Source: CAYNJF01 sp964397555 (GTDB taxonomy: Bacteria; Pseudomonadota; Gammaproteobacteria; Berkiellales; Berkiellaceae). From it: a stretch of DNA of 64,000 bases. The stretch spans positions 24,804 to 88,803 of the forward strand of contig CAYNJF010000003.1 in NCBI GenBank assembly GCA_964397555.1, given 5' to 3'. The notes below the pieces were generated by a model. That model ran no database searches. It had not been told where the DNA came from and saw only the letters and a program-made list of their open reading frames with translations. The translations under genes and the position numbers were made by a program. This document shows, in pieces, positions 49,227 to 58,943 of the stretch (position 1 is its first letter; the number at the start of each line of letters is the position of its first letter).

Positions 49227-51981
49227 TCAATTGTTCCATCATGTCCAAACGTTTTTGTAAGGTCGAGATGGTGGATTGAGACTCATCAGCTCGACGTTTC
49301 TCCTCGTCCACGATATGAGCCGGTGCACTTGAAACAAATTTTTCATTGCCAAGTTTAGCGTTGGAGCGAGAAAGCTCTTTTTGATGCTTATCAATTTCCT
49401 TTTTGAGGCGCGTGGTCTCAGCATCAACATCCACCAAGCCTTTGATTTGAACAAAAAGCTCGGTGTCATGACAAAGAGCAGTGGCGCATTGATTGAGGTT
49501 TTGATCGCTGACGGCCTCAATCGTGCCGACTTTGGCCACAAATTGAATCAAGGCTTTGTTGTCCATCAAAATGCTTTGCTCATTGGCATTGTCAGTGCGA
49601 TACAGGACGTCCAACGGTTTGGCTGGGGAGATGTTCATCTCACCACGAATGTTTCGAATGCCGCTGATGGCGGATTTTACCCATTCCAACGCTTGCTCAG
49701 ACCCTTCATCTTGATGGGAAGGATCCACGCTCGGGTACGGTTGAATGCAAATCGATTGATTTTCAAGACCGAGGAAAGGGGTTAAACGTTGCCAAATTTC
49801 TTCCGTAATGAAAGGAATGAGTGGATGCATCAAGCGCAACACCTCATCCAAGACTTTAATCAACGTATTGGCGCACGCTTTTTTCTGGCCAGGGGTCGAT
49901 TCTTCTGAGTTCAGGATGGGCTTGGACAGTTCCAGATACCAATCGCAAAGGTGATGCCAAGTAAACTCATACAAGGCTGTGGCTAACAAGTCAAAGCGAT
50001 ACTCTTCAAAATGTTGTTTTACTTCGGCTTTGAGCGTTTGCAGTCGTGAGAGTATCCAGCGATCGCTTAAGCTTGGCTCAGGCGCTGCATCCGAGGGCTC
50101 AACTTGTTCGAGCTGCATAAACACATATCGAGAAGCATTCCATAATTTATTACAGAAGTTTCGATACGTTTCTAAACGAGACAAATCAAAACGAATATGA
50201 CGTCCGGTCGTCGCTAGAGCTAGGAATGTGAAACGAAGGGGATCGGTTCCGTGTTTATCAATGCCTTCGGGGAATTGCTTTTTGGTTAATTTCTCAACTT
50301 TTTTGGCCATTTCAGGCTGCATCAAAAACTGAGTCCGTTTTTTCACCAGCGGATCTAAGTCAATGCCATCGATAAAGTCTAAGGGATCTAAGACATTCCC
50401 TTTGGACTTGGACATCTTTTGTCCTTCCGGATCTTGAATCAGACCATGCACATAGACAGTCTTGAACGGCACTTTATCGGTAAATTTAAGCCCCATCATA
50501 ATCATACGGGCCACCCAGAAGAAAATGATGTCAAAGCCTGTGACTAAGACCGAGGTTGGGTAATAGGTTTCAAGCTCTTTCGTATTTTCGGGCCAACCTA
50601 GGGTAGAGAAGGGCCATAAGGCGGAGGAGAACCAAGTATCCAACACGTCCTCGTCTTGGAACAGCTCGACATCCGCGGATAGATGGTATTTTTGACGGGC
50701 CTCGACCTCGTTGACCGCGACATAGACGTTGCCATCGTTGTCATACCAAGCCGGGATACGATGTCCCCACCATAGTTGACGAGAAATACACCAGTCTTGG
50801 ATGTTGTTCATCCACTCAAAATAGGTTTTTGACCAATTTGAGGGAACGAACTTTATGTCTCCATTTTCTACGGCTTCAATGGCCGGTTTTGCCAGTGGCG
50901 CGGTTTTGACGTACCACTGATCAGTCAAGTAAGGTTCAACCACAACCCCAGAGCGATCACCGCGCGGTACTTTTAAGGTGTGATCATCAATTTTTTCAAT
51001 TAAACCTTTAGCCTCTAAATCGGCTAATATTTGCTTTCTTGCTTCATAACGCTCAAGACCGCGATAAGCTGGTGGCACATCGTCATTGAGGTGCGCGTTA
51101 TCATCAAAGACATTGATCAAAGGCAGATCATGACGCTGACCGACTTCGTAGTCATTAAAATCATGGGCAGGCGTAATTTTAACGCAGCCTGAACCAAATT
51201 CAGGATCAACGTAGTCATCGGCGATGATGGGGATGAGCCTATCGCACAAGGGTAACTTGATTTGTTTACCCACAAGATGAGCGTATCGGCTGTCCTCAGG
51301 GTGCACCGCGACAGCGCTGTCTCCAAGCATGGTTTCAGGACGAGTCGTGGCCACTACCATGTGTTCTTCGCTACCCTCAATGGGATAACGCAGGTGCCAT
51401 AAATGGCCTTGCTCTTCGGTTGAGATAACCTCTAAGTCAGACACCGCCGTGTGAAGTTTTGGATCCCAGTTGACCAGACGCTTCCCACGATAAATCAGAC
51501 CTTCATCAAACAATCGAACAAAGACTTCTCTGACTGCCTCAGACAACCCATCATCCATCGTGAAACGCTCTCTGGACCAATCTACCGAAGCACCTAAGCG
51601 GCGCATCTGCTGGTAAATGGTGTTCCCAGATTCGGCTTTCCAATCCCAAATCCGATTGACGAACGCTTCTCGACCTAAATCATGACGAGACTTGCCCTCT
51701 TTGAGTAATTGACGTTCAACCACCATTTGGGTGGCGATCCCGGCATGGTCGGTGCCAGCTTGCCAAAGCGTTTGATGACCCTGCATGCGATGATAACGAA
51801 TGAGGGTATCCATCAAGGTGTCTTGAAACGCATGCCCCATGTGTAATGAGCCGGTTACGTTCGGAGGGGGAAGCATGATGCAATAAGCATCGTCCCCACT
51901 GCGAGGGGTAAAGAACTCGCTGTCTTCCCAAAATTGGTACCACTTAGACTCAATTTTCTCTGGTGAAAAGACTTTATCCAT
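49219..51981 (-). CDS. valS: Valyl-tRNA synthetase
   Basis: Charges tRNA-Val, with editing of mis-charged Thr. The 920-residue protein starts at MDKVFSPEKIESKWYQFWED (ATG 51981); the open frame extends upstream into pepA's end but without family support. Class I motifs: PPPNVTGSLHMGHAF (HIGH) and KMSKSKGNVLDPLD. The editing domain (about 190-350) and C-terminal coiled coil (about 850-920) are present. It lies 16 bases after pepA on the same strand, so they may be one unit with the esterase gene last. Confidence 0.98.
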   Translation of the reverse strand: MDKVFSPEKIESKWYQFWEDSEFFTPRSGDDAYCIMLPPPNVTGSLHMGHAFQDTLMDTLIRYHRMQGHQTLWQAGTDHAGIATQMVVERQLLKEGKSRHDLGREAFVNRIWDWKAESGNTIYQQMRRLGASVDWSRERFTMDDGLSEAVREVFVRLFDEGLIYRGKRLVNWDPKLHTAVSDLEVISTEEQGHLWHLRYPIEGSEEHMVVATTRPETMLGDSAVAVHPEDSRYAHLVGKQIKLPLCDRLIPIIADDYVDPEFGSGCVKITPAHDFNDYEVGQRHDLPLINVFDDNAHLNDDVPPAYRGLERYEARKQILADLEAKGLIEKIDDHTLKVPRGDRSGVVVEPYLTDQWYVKTAPLAKPAIEAVENGDIKFVPSNWSKTYFEWMNNIQDWCISRQLWWGHRIPAWYDNDGNVYVAVNEVEARQKYHLSADVELFQDEDVLDTWFSSALWPFSTLGWPENTKELETYYPTSVLVTGFDIIFFWVARMIMMGLKFTDKVPFKTVYVHGLIQDPEGQKMSKSKGNVLDPLDFIDGIDLDPLVKKRTQFLMQPEMAKKVEKLTKKQFPEGIDKHGTDPLRFTFLALATTGRHIRFDLSRLETYRNFCNKLWNASRYVFMQLEQVEPSDAAPEPSLSDRWILSRLQTLKAEVKQHFEEYRFDLLATALYEFTWHHLCDWYLELSKPILNSEESTPGQKKACANTLIKVLDEVLRLMHPLIPFITEEIWQRLTPFLGLENQSICIQPYPSVDPSHQDEGSEQALEWVKSAISGIRNIRGEMNISPAKPLDVLYRTDNANEQSILMDNKALIQFVAKVGTIEAVSDQNLNQCATALCHDTELFVQIKGLVDVDAETTRLKKEIDKHQKELSRSNAKLGNEKFVSSAPAHIVDEEKRRADESQSTISTLQKRLDMMEQLSD

Positions 51982-51997
51982 GATGCAAAAATTAACC

Positions 51998-53500
51998 TTA
52001 CTTCGATTCAATACGATTGATGATAAATTGGACAAGCATGGGCACAGGTCGGCCTGTGGCTTGTCGGTTGGGTCCTGTGAACGTGGCGGCAGTGCCAGCC
52101 ACATCTAAATGGGCCCAATTATACTTTTTAGCAAACTTCGACAAAAAGCATGCCGCGGTGATGGAGCCGGCCACAGGCTTTGAGCCAATATTGGCCATAT
52201 CGGCGACGTTCGAGTTCAATAATTCGTGATACTCGTCCCAGATGGGCATATGCCAAGCACGATCGGCCATCGCATTCCCGGCATTGAGAAGCTCATGCGC
52301 CAATGGATTATGATTGCTCATAAGCGCCGTAGCCTCATTACCAAGAGCGACGACAACCGCGCCGGTGAGCGTGGCCACATCGATGACGCAATCGGGATTA
52401 AAACGCTCTGAATAGGTCAAAGCATCGGCAAGCACTAATCGACCTTCGGCATCGGTATTCAAAATTTCAACGGTTTGACCGGACATGCTGGTGATGACGT
52501 CATCGGGTCGGGTGGCATTAGGGCCGGGCATGTTTTCACAGGCAGGGACCACCACCACGAGGTTGACCTTTAAATCGAGCAGAGCACAAGCTTTCATCAC
52601 GCCAAAACAGGTGGCTGCCCCGCACATATCAAACTTCATACCAATCATGTTTGCAGGCGGCTTTAAAGAATTACCCCCAGTATCAAAGGTAATCCCTTTA
52701 CCGACCAAGACAATGGGCTTGGCGTCTTTTTTCGCGCCTTTGTATTCCATCGTGATAAGCTTCATCGGCTCTGTGGCGCCAGCCGTCACCGAAAGAGCCA
52801 AATTCATTCCCAAATCTTTCATGTCCTTTTCTTCAAGAACCGACGTGGAAATCTTAGAATACGTCTTGGCCAATTCATGCGCGGTGTCGGCCAAATGGGT
52901 TGGGGTGCATAAGTTCGCTGGCAAGTTGCCCAAATCTCGAGTCAACTCCATGCCTTTGGCCATCGCAGCCCCTTGCGTCAAGGCACGCTCACCTGGGTTC
53001 AAATCCTTTCGAGTAGGGACGTTGAAGGTCAGCTTGCGAAGCGGGCGTCTTAAATTGTCCTTGGTGGACTTGAGCTCAGTAAAACGGTACACACTGTTCA
53101 AGCTGGTCTGAGCCGCCACCCGAACGCACCAATCAATGTCGCGACCTTTGACGTTTAATTCGGTCAAATAAGACACCGCTTCCATAGAGCCCGTATCATT
53201 TAGGACTGCGCATGCTTTCGAAAGAACTTGTTTATATCGCATGTCAGATAAGTCGCGCTCTTTACCACACCCAACCAGTAAGACTCGATCGGCTAGGGTG
53301 CCAGGCACATTATGCAACATCAAAACTTGGCCGGCTTTGCCCTCAATGTCGCCGCGGCGCAATATATTACTGATGTAACCATCACTGGCATCGTCAATTT
53401 TCTCTGCCACTGCAGATAAACGCCTGGTTTCATAAACCCCAGCAACCACGCAAGCTGTTCTTTGCTTCTCCGGATTACCACTCTTGACGCTTAATTCCAT
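51998..53500 (-). CDS. pepA: Leucyl aminopeptidase PepA
   Basis: A 500-residue M17 aminopeptidase that trims peptides; in E. coli it also works in Xer recombination and transcription control. It starts MELSVKSGNPEKQR at 53500, matching E. coli MEFSVKSGSPEKQR; the open frame starts four codons upstream. Metal-binding and catalytic blocks are intact: VGKGITFDTGG, KFDMCGAA, NTDAEGRLVLAD, and the C-terminal GRPVPMLVQF. It is divergent from lptF across 229 bases, as in E. coli. Confidence 0.97.
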   Translation of the reverse strand: MELSVKSGNPEKQRTACVVAGVYETRRLSAVAEKIDDASDGYISNILRRGDIEGKAGQVLMLHNVPGTLADRVLLVGCGKERDLSDMRYKQVLSKACAVLNDTGSMEAVSYLTELNVKGRDIDWCVRVAAQTSLNSVYRFTELKSTKDNLRRPLRKLTFNVPTRKDLNPGERALTQGAAMAKGMELTRDLGNLPANLCTPTHLADTAHELAKTYSKISTSVLEEKDMKDLGMNLALSVTAGATEPMKLITMEYKGAKKDAKPIVLVGKGITFDTGGNSLKPPANMIGMKFDMCGAATCFGVMKACALLDLKVNLVVVVPACENMPGPNATRPDDVITSMSGQTVEILNTDAEGRLVLADALTYSERFNPDCVIDVATLTGAVVVALGNEATALMSNHNPLAHELLNAGNAMADRAWHMPIWDEYHELLNSNVADMANIGSKPVAGSITAACFLSKFAKKYNWAHLDVAGTAATFTGPNRQATGRPVPMLVQFIINRIESK

Positions 53501-53729
53501 GAAAAACCTCAATCATCAACTTAGTCAGCAACCAACAAATCTAATCTGACTAACAAAATAATAAAATTATGATACCGTATATTGTACCTTAAGCCAGCAA
53601 AACAAACACGCATGAGACAGCGTTTAAAATATAAACAGGTCACGCATTGAAGCCATTGATCGAGTTGGATAGTATACCTGTTGTCCTTGCAGTTTTTCTC
53701 ACTCATAAGTTATCTAACATAATATAACC

Positions 53730-54842
53730 ATGATCATACAAAGGTACTTAGCCAAAGACTTAGTCAGAACCTTTCTTGCCGTGTTTGTGGTCTTAATGTT
53801 AGTGGCAACCTCGCACAAGTTGGTTCGTTTAATTGCTAAAGCGGCTTCTGGTGAAATCTCAGGGGGCCTTTTGTTGCAATTGATTGGCTATCAATTGCCA
53901 GAACTGTTTGCCTTTTTAATCCCACTTGCTTTGTATTTGGCCATACTTTTAACCTTTGGCCGCTTTTCCGTGGAAAATGAGCTTACGGCTTATTTCTCAA
54001 CGGGGGGGAGTTGGTTTAAGTTGGTTAACCTTGGGCTTATCCTATCGGTTATCTTGATGGTGATTACAGCGGGCATGACGCTTTGGGTTGTCCCCCACCT
54101 TGAACATCAAAGGGATAACATGATTGCCCAAGAGGAGCCCACGGTGCTTCTGGGGAGCCTTAACCAGGGACGATTTTATTCGTTTCAGGGTGATAAATTG
54201 GTCTTTTACGTCGAAGAGTTATCCGAAAAGAAAAATGAGCTCAGAGAAGTGTTTATCGCCGAACAGCCACGTGAAAAACCTCAAGCCAATGATGATTGGA
54301 CGGTCCTAACCGCCATGAAAGGTCAGATCATTACTCATCACGACGACGGTCGAGCGTATGTTGAACTGGGCTCAGGTCATCGCTACGAGGGCGTACCGGG
54401 TGAGCTTGATTACATGACGATTGAATTTGATACCTATGGGCGTCTTCTTGAGAAAAAGCCAGTCAAAGAAGGCATGTATATGTATCGCTCGATGCCCACA
54501 AGCATGTTGTGGGGTTCGCCCAACACCAGTTTTAATGGAGAGCTCCAGTGGCGACTCTCTATCCCATTATCTGCGCCCATTTTAACGCTGTTGGCGGTGC
54601 CTTTAAGCCAGGTACCTCCTCGCAAGGGACGCTTTCATCGCTTGTTGCCAGCGATTGTTATTTTCATTTTATACTTTAACTTACTGACGATGTGCAAACG
54701 TTGGATAGGTCGAGGCAGTCTCGATCCGCACATTGGTGTTTGGTGGGTGCATGGCATTGTGTTGGCGATGGCCATCGGATTGCTTTTAACCAAGACTGGC
54801 TTCTTCTCTAAAGTTTTGTATCGAGTACGCGGACATGGTTAG
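53730..54842 (+). CDS. lptF: LPS export permease LptF
   Basis: With LptG forms the inner-membrane channel that lifts LPS to the LptC-LptA bridge. The 370 residues fit, with six helices: two N-terminal pairs (about 15-35, 55-115) and a C-terminal pair group (about 275-360) around a periplasmic beta-jellyroll (about 120-270). MIIQRYLAKDLVRTFLAV is the typical start. The stop overlaps the lptG start by eight bases. Confidence 0.96.
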   Translation: MIIQRYLAKDLVRTFLAVFVVLMLVATSHKLVRLIAKAASGEISGGLLLQLIGYQLPELFAFLIPLALYLAILLTFGRFSVENELTAYFSTGGSWFKLVNLGLILSVILMVITAGMTLWVVPHLEHQRDNMIAQEEPTVLLGSLNQGRFYSFQGDKLVFYVEELSEKKNELREVFIAEQPREKPQANDDWTVLTAMKGQIITHHDDGRAYVELGSGHRYEGVPGELDYMTIEFDTYGRLLEKKPVKEGMYMYRSMPTSMLWGSPNTSFNGELQWRLSIPLSAPILTLLAVPLSQVPPRKGRFHRLLPAIVIFILYFNLLTMCKRWIGRGSLDPHIGVWWVHGIVLAMAIGLLLTKTGFFSKVLYRVRGHG

Positions 54843-55902
54843 TCGCTTATCTTGGTACTTAACCAAAACCATTTTGACCACCATTGGCTTGATGATGACC
54901 CTTTTGTTGGGGCTTGATCTGGTGTTCAGCTTGGTCAATGAAATAAGAGAAGTGGGCACAGGCGACTATACAATATGGCGCTGTCTTTTGTATCTTTTGA
55001 TGTCGGTTCCCCAAAAGGTCTACCAAATGTTCCCTATGAGTGCGTTGGTGGGTACTTTGATGGGACTTGGGGTGATGGCCTCGAATTCAGAGCTGATTGT
55101 CATCCAATCAGCAGGGATTTCTGTCAAGCGGATTACCAAAGTCGTCGTTGGGATTGCTTTAAGTCTTGGCATTGGCTTGTGGGTCGTGGGTGAGTTTGTG
55201 GCACCAACCCTAGACAAAATCTCGAATGACATGAAGGCCCAAGCGCTCAGTGGTGGTCAGGCTCTAAAGACCTCAAACGGGACATGGCTGCGCGATGGTG
55301 ACGATTTTGTTCATGTTCGAAACCTTTATGTCGGCGGGCATTTAGAAGGGATTACTCGATATCAATTTAATGAAAATCTAGAGCTTGAAAAAGCCACGTA
55401 CGCCAATTACGGGGATTACATTGATGATCACTGGGTGCTCAAAGACATCCAAGAAAGTATTTTCAGCGACGGTCAAATTACCCGACAAACCTCCGATCAG
55501 CAGCTTTGGTACAGCGTGCTCTCGCCCAGCATTTTAAGCGTGGTTGGTGAGAAATATTTAGATAAGCTTTCCATGAGTGGCTTAAGACACACCATCGAAT
55601 ACCGAAAACATAATGGCTTGGATGCTGGCCCCTTTCAGTTGGCTTTTTGGGAAAAGATCGTCCAGCCATTTAGCATTGCAGTCATGATGTTTTTGGCTGT
55701 GCCGTTTATATTTGGGCCCCTTCGTTCGGCGACGATGGGGCTTCGGTTGTTTGCCGGAATATTAGTCGGCTTTTCCTTTCATACCTTTAACGAAATGTTT
55801 GGTCACTTATCCTTGGTGTATCATGTCCCGCCCTTGATGGGGGCTGTTTTACCGACCTTAGTCTTTTTAGGCATAGGTCTTTGGTTGCTTAGAAAAACAT
55901 AA
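54835..55902 (+). CDS. lptG: LPS export permease LptG
   Basis: Partner of LptF in the LptB2FG transporter. 355 residues with the same layout: four N-terminal helices, a periplasmic domain (about 140-265) and two or three C-terminal helices. SRLSWYLTKTILTTIGLM begins the family pattern and MSVPQKVYQMFPMSALVGTLMGLG is a conserved coupling segment. It starts eight bases before the lptF stop, so translation is coupled. The next gene, uup, begins eight bases after its stop. Confidence 0.96.
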   Translation: MVSRLSWYLTKTILTTIGLMMTLLLGLDLVFSLVNEIREVGTGDYTIWRCLLYLLMSVPQKVYQMFPMSALVGTLMGLGVMASNSELIVIQSAGISVKRITKVVVGIALSLGIGLWVVGEFVAPTLDKISNDMKAQALSGGQALKTSNGTWLRDGDDFVHVRNLYVGGHLEGITRYQFNENLELEKATYANYGDYIDDHWVLKDIQESIFSDGQITRQTSDQQLWYSVLSPSILSVVGEKYLDKLSMSGLRHTIEYRKHNGLDAGPFQLAFWEKIVQPFSIAVMMFLAVPFIFGPLRSATMGLRLFAGILVGFSFHTFNEMFGHLSLVYHVPPLMGAVLPTLVFLGIGLWLLRKT

Positions 55903-55909
55903 GAGTACG

Positions 55910-57787
55910 ATGTCCTTATTAACGCTCCAACATATCTATTATTCTCTCGGTCAGTTCCCGTTATTGGATGAGGTTAACTTAACGGTTGAGCCCCAAGAGC
56001 GCATTGCGATCATTGGTCGAAACGGTCAAGGTAAATCCACCTTGATGAAAATCCTTTGTGGTCAACTTGATGCAGAGGGTGGCGAAGTGCTCAAAAATGA
56101 GTCCGTCAAAGTCTCAAAATTGGATCAAGAGCTGCCTTTGGCCGATGAGACCAGCGTGTTTGAGTTTGTTTCAAGAGGGGTGGATGAGATCGCCCAATTG
56201 CTGGTCGATTACCATCGGTTAACCCAAGAGGTGTCTGATGAACCTGAATGGTTAGATAAGCTCAATGCAACCCAAGAAGCCATTGAGCACCAAGACGGGT
56301 GGCAGATTCACCAGCGCATTGAAAAAATCATGACTGAACTCTCACTGCCGGCCGATACCCGCATGAACCAACTCTCTGGTGGCTGGCGTCGAAGGGTGGC
56401 TTTGGCAAGGGCCTTAGTCCAAGAGCCTGATATTTTGCTCCTCGATGAGCCGACCAACCATCTTGATTTAGAGGCGATTCTTTGGCTGGAATCGTTGATG
56501 ATGGCCTACCCAAAAACCATCGTCTTTATCACGCATGATCGTGCCTTGATGAAAGAAGTGGCCACCAAAATCATCGAGCTTGATCGCGGCAAACTCACAG
56601 AATATCCGCCCAATTATGAGCAGTATCTCAAGCAAAAAGAAAAAACGCTCGAAATTGAACAGCGCCATAACGCCGAGTTTGATAAGAAGCTGGCCAAAGA
56701 AGAGGTGTGGATCCGCCAGGGGATAAAAGCACGACGTACTCGCAATGAGGGAAGAGTCAGAGCGCTCAAAGAATTGCGCAACCAACGTTCACAACGTCAA
56801 ACGGTTCAAGGCAAGCCGCAGTTTGAAGCACAAGAGCTGAAAAAAGCCGGTAAGATGATGATTCAAATTGATGATGCTCAATTTGCTTATGACGATAAAC
56901 TAATTTTCAAAGAGTTTTCCTTCAATGTTCAACGCGGCGACAAAATTGCCATCGTGGGGCCTAATGGGGTGGGTAAGACAACGCTTATCAAAGTCATGAT
57001 AAGCCAGTTAGAGCCCACATTAGGGCAGGTAAGACCATCGCCCACCAATGAAATCGCATTTTTTGATCAAACGCGAGAGTCGTTAAATCTTGATGCCAGC
57101 TTAGTGGATAATGTGGCCGAAGGGGATGATTTTGTCGATGTGCAAGGCAAGCGCAAGCACATCATAAGCTACTTACAAGATTTCTTATTTTCTCCAGAGC
57201 AATGTCGCATGCCGGCACGCACTCTTTCTGGGGGAGAACAAAATCGCTTGATGTTGGCTAAATTATTCTCAAAACCGGCTAATTTACTCGTTCTGGATGA
57301 GCCCACCAATGACTTGGACATCGAAACTCTAGAAATGCTCGAAGACATTCTCATGAACTTCCAAGGCGCCGTGCTTTTAATCTCGCACGACAGGGCATTC
57401 ATTGATGATATTGCAACACATACCGTCGCCTTTAACGACGATAAAACCTTAGATGTGGTGGTCGGTGGCTACTCAGATTGGCTCAGCACCAAGAAAAAAG
57501 CCAAGATCTCTAAACCAAAGACTCAGAGTAAAACGCAAGCAAAATCCGAGCTTACTAAAGAAAAGCCTAAGGCTAAAAAGTTGAGCTTTAATGAGCAGCG
57601 AGAGCTTGATGCCTTGCCCGCTCTGGTTGAAACACTAGAGCAAGACATCAAAACATTGCATGAATCCATGGCAGATCCAGACTTTTTTAAAGACGAGTCC
57701 AAAGCCATTGAATCACAAACCAAACTTAGGGATTTGGAGGCGGCGTTGGAGAAGGCGTTCGAGCGCTGGGAGCAGCTTGAGGGCTAG
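55910..57787 (+). CDS. uup: ABC-F ATPase Uup
   Basis: A 625-residue soluble ABC-F protein with two nucleotide-binding domains, translation-related and linked to ribosome function and transposon precise excision. Walker A GRNGQGKST and GPNGVGKTT, ABC signatures LSGGW and LSGGEQNR, and Walker B LLLDEPTNHLD and LVLDEPTNDLD are all present. The inter-domain linker KARRTRNEGRVRAL is the Uup-specific stretch, and the C-terminal coiled-coil domain is Uup-type. It is probably in the same transcript as lptFG. Its end overlaps the opposing small gene by 62 bases. Confidence 0.95.
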   Translation: MSLLTLQHIYYSLGQFPLLDEVNLTVEPQERIAIIGRNGQGKSTLMKILCGQLDAEGGEVLKNESVKVSKLDQELPLADETSVFEFVSRGVDEIAQLLVDYHRLTQEVSDEPEWLDKLNATQEAIEHQDGWQIHQRIEKIMTELSLPADTRMNQLSGGWRRRVALARALVQEPDILLLDEPTNHLDLEAILWLESLMMAYPKTIVFITHDRALMKEVATKIIELDRGKLTEYPPNYEQYLKQKEKTLEIEQRHNAEFDKKLAKEEVWIRQGIKARRTRNEGRVRALKELRNQRSQRQTVQGKPQFEAQELKKAGKMMIQIDDAQFAYDDKLIFKEFSFNVQRGDKIAIVGPNGVGKTTLIKVMISQLEPTLGQVRPSPTNEIAFFDQTRESLNLDASLVDNVAEGDDFVDVQGKRKHIISYLQDFLFSPEQCRMPARTLSGGEQNRLMLAKLFSKPANLLVLDEPTNDLDIETLEMLEDILMNFQGAVLLISHDRAFIDDIATHTVAFNDDKTLDVVVGGYSDWLSTKKKAKISKPKTQSKTQAKSELTKEKPKAKKLSFNEQRELDALPALVETLEQDIKTLHESMADPDFFKDESKAIESQTKLRDLEAALEKAFERWEQLEG

Positions 57788-58334
57788 TCTCCTCATCCTC
57801 TGAAGCTGATTGGCCCGCATCATCTTGCGACATTGATGGGCCCACATCATCAATGATAGGAAACCTAGCAGTAAAAGCGGTTGCATCAAACGCTTTGGTA
57901 ATCAATTGGGGAGGGGGTAGCTCCTGGTCAGATGAATCGATGACGATAAAAGGCGTCTTACCATCTCCAACTTGGTTTAATTCGCCAATCAGTGTCAGTG
58001 CATCGGTAATGAAACCTTGACCTTGAGTGATTGCTCGAACATGGGGTCTGTGGTTTTGCATATGATGCGATTCAAGTAGCTCTCTCCTTGCTTTTAGTTT
58101 ACGCAAGATGGGAATAAAGACCTTATTTAAAAAGTAAAATACCGTCGCATTGGTGGCTTCTAGATCCCCAGACAAAGATTTAAGTCGATAGATTAACGAG
58201 GTGACCTTATCAAGGTCACTGTTAATCTCATCAATGATTTCGACGTGAGAAAGACTCAAGCCAACCATATAGGCTGCTCTTTTGGTATAAGTGGCCTTCC
58301 ACCTTTTGAGAAGATCTAATGCTTTTTCAATCAT
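57726..58334 (-). CDS. Unknown 202-residue protein with Pro/Ser-rich acidic tail
   Basis: No family recognised. Residues 1-130 are helical (EKALDLLKRWKATYTKRAAY and FLNKVFIPILRKLKARREL); the last 50 are rich in Pro, Ser, Glu and Asp (SEDEETSPQ and TPSPTPPP). It overlaps the C-terminus of uup by 62 bases on the opposite strand, and the overlap falls in that low-complexity tail. A weak ribosome-binding site makes the exact start uncertain, though only one ATG is at hand. It resembles other effector-like small proteins in this window in composition only. Confidence 0.5.
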   Translation of the reverse strand: MIEKALDLLKRWKATYTKRAAYMVGLSLSHVEIIDEINSDLDKVTSLIYRLKSLSGDLEATNATVFYFLNKVFIPILRKLKARRELLESHHMQNHRPHVRAITQGQGFITDALTLIGELNQVGDGKTPFIVIDSSDQELPPPQLITKAFDATAFTARFPIIDDVGPSMSQDDAGQSASEDEETSPQAAPSARTPSPTPPPNP

Positions 58335-58418
58335 GTTTTACTGCAAAAAATAGAAAGCAACATAACATGGGGCAACTGCTAGGGCAACAATAAAGAGTTG
58401 AATAGCTGATTAATGGCT

Positions 58419-58826
58419 TTATTTGATGACCATGCGGGTCTTGGCCAATCTGTCTTGCAGGCTTTGCTTGTCTTTATCGATGAAACACCACAAATAACCG
58501 ATGCCTGCGCACCAAAACCCGAGCACGCTTGCAAGATAGCGTTTGACGATAATAGGCCAATTTAAGGGGTCACCATCTTGGGTAACAAGCTTTATTTTCC
58601 AGGCGGCCATGCCAAGTGTTTGGCCACCTTTATACCAAGTCCACCCAAGGTAGATCCCAGCCCCGAAGACTAAATACAGTGTAAAACCAATATGGTTGGG
58701 TCCATAGCTTTGACCATCGTTGAGCCATAGCGCTACGCCGGTAAACACACAAAGGACGGCGAACACCAAGCAGGTATCGTAGACCAAGGCTAGAAGTCGC
58801 TTAATGATGGGAGCGGAAGGAGCCAT
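58419..58826 (-). CDS. RDD-family membrane protein
   Basis: A 135-residue inner-membrane protein with three to four hydrophobic helices: ALVYDTCLVFAVLCVFTGVAL split at residues about 12-32, then 45-65 and 95-118. The RDD pattern is seen in IIKRLLALVYDTC, GQTLGMAAWKIKLV and DRLAKTRMVIK. Some RDD proteins act in ion transport or sporulation; function here is unknown. It lies divergent from the nucleotide-sugar dehydrogenase gene. Confidence 0.85.
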   Translation of the reverse strand: MAPSAPIIKRLLALVYDTCLVFAVLCVFTGVALWLNDGQSYGPNHIGFTLYLVFGAGIYLGWTWYKGGQTLGMAAWKIKLVTQDGDPLNWPIIVKRYLASVLGFWCAGIGYLWCFIDKDKQSLQDRLAKTRMVIK

Positions 58827-58943
58827 TTTGATTCAAATACATAACCAACTTGGGACAATCTTACATGCTTTTTCTCGAGTGGCCAAGGAGTTCACCGTAT
58901 CTTTAAACAGTGGTATATTGAGACTAAAAATAAGGATAGTTGT

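Noticed and set aside
52485..53111. 208-residue forward frame inside pepA
   Set aside because: Antisense to the well-conserved pepA; no ribosome-binding site or family match.
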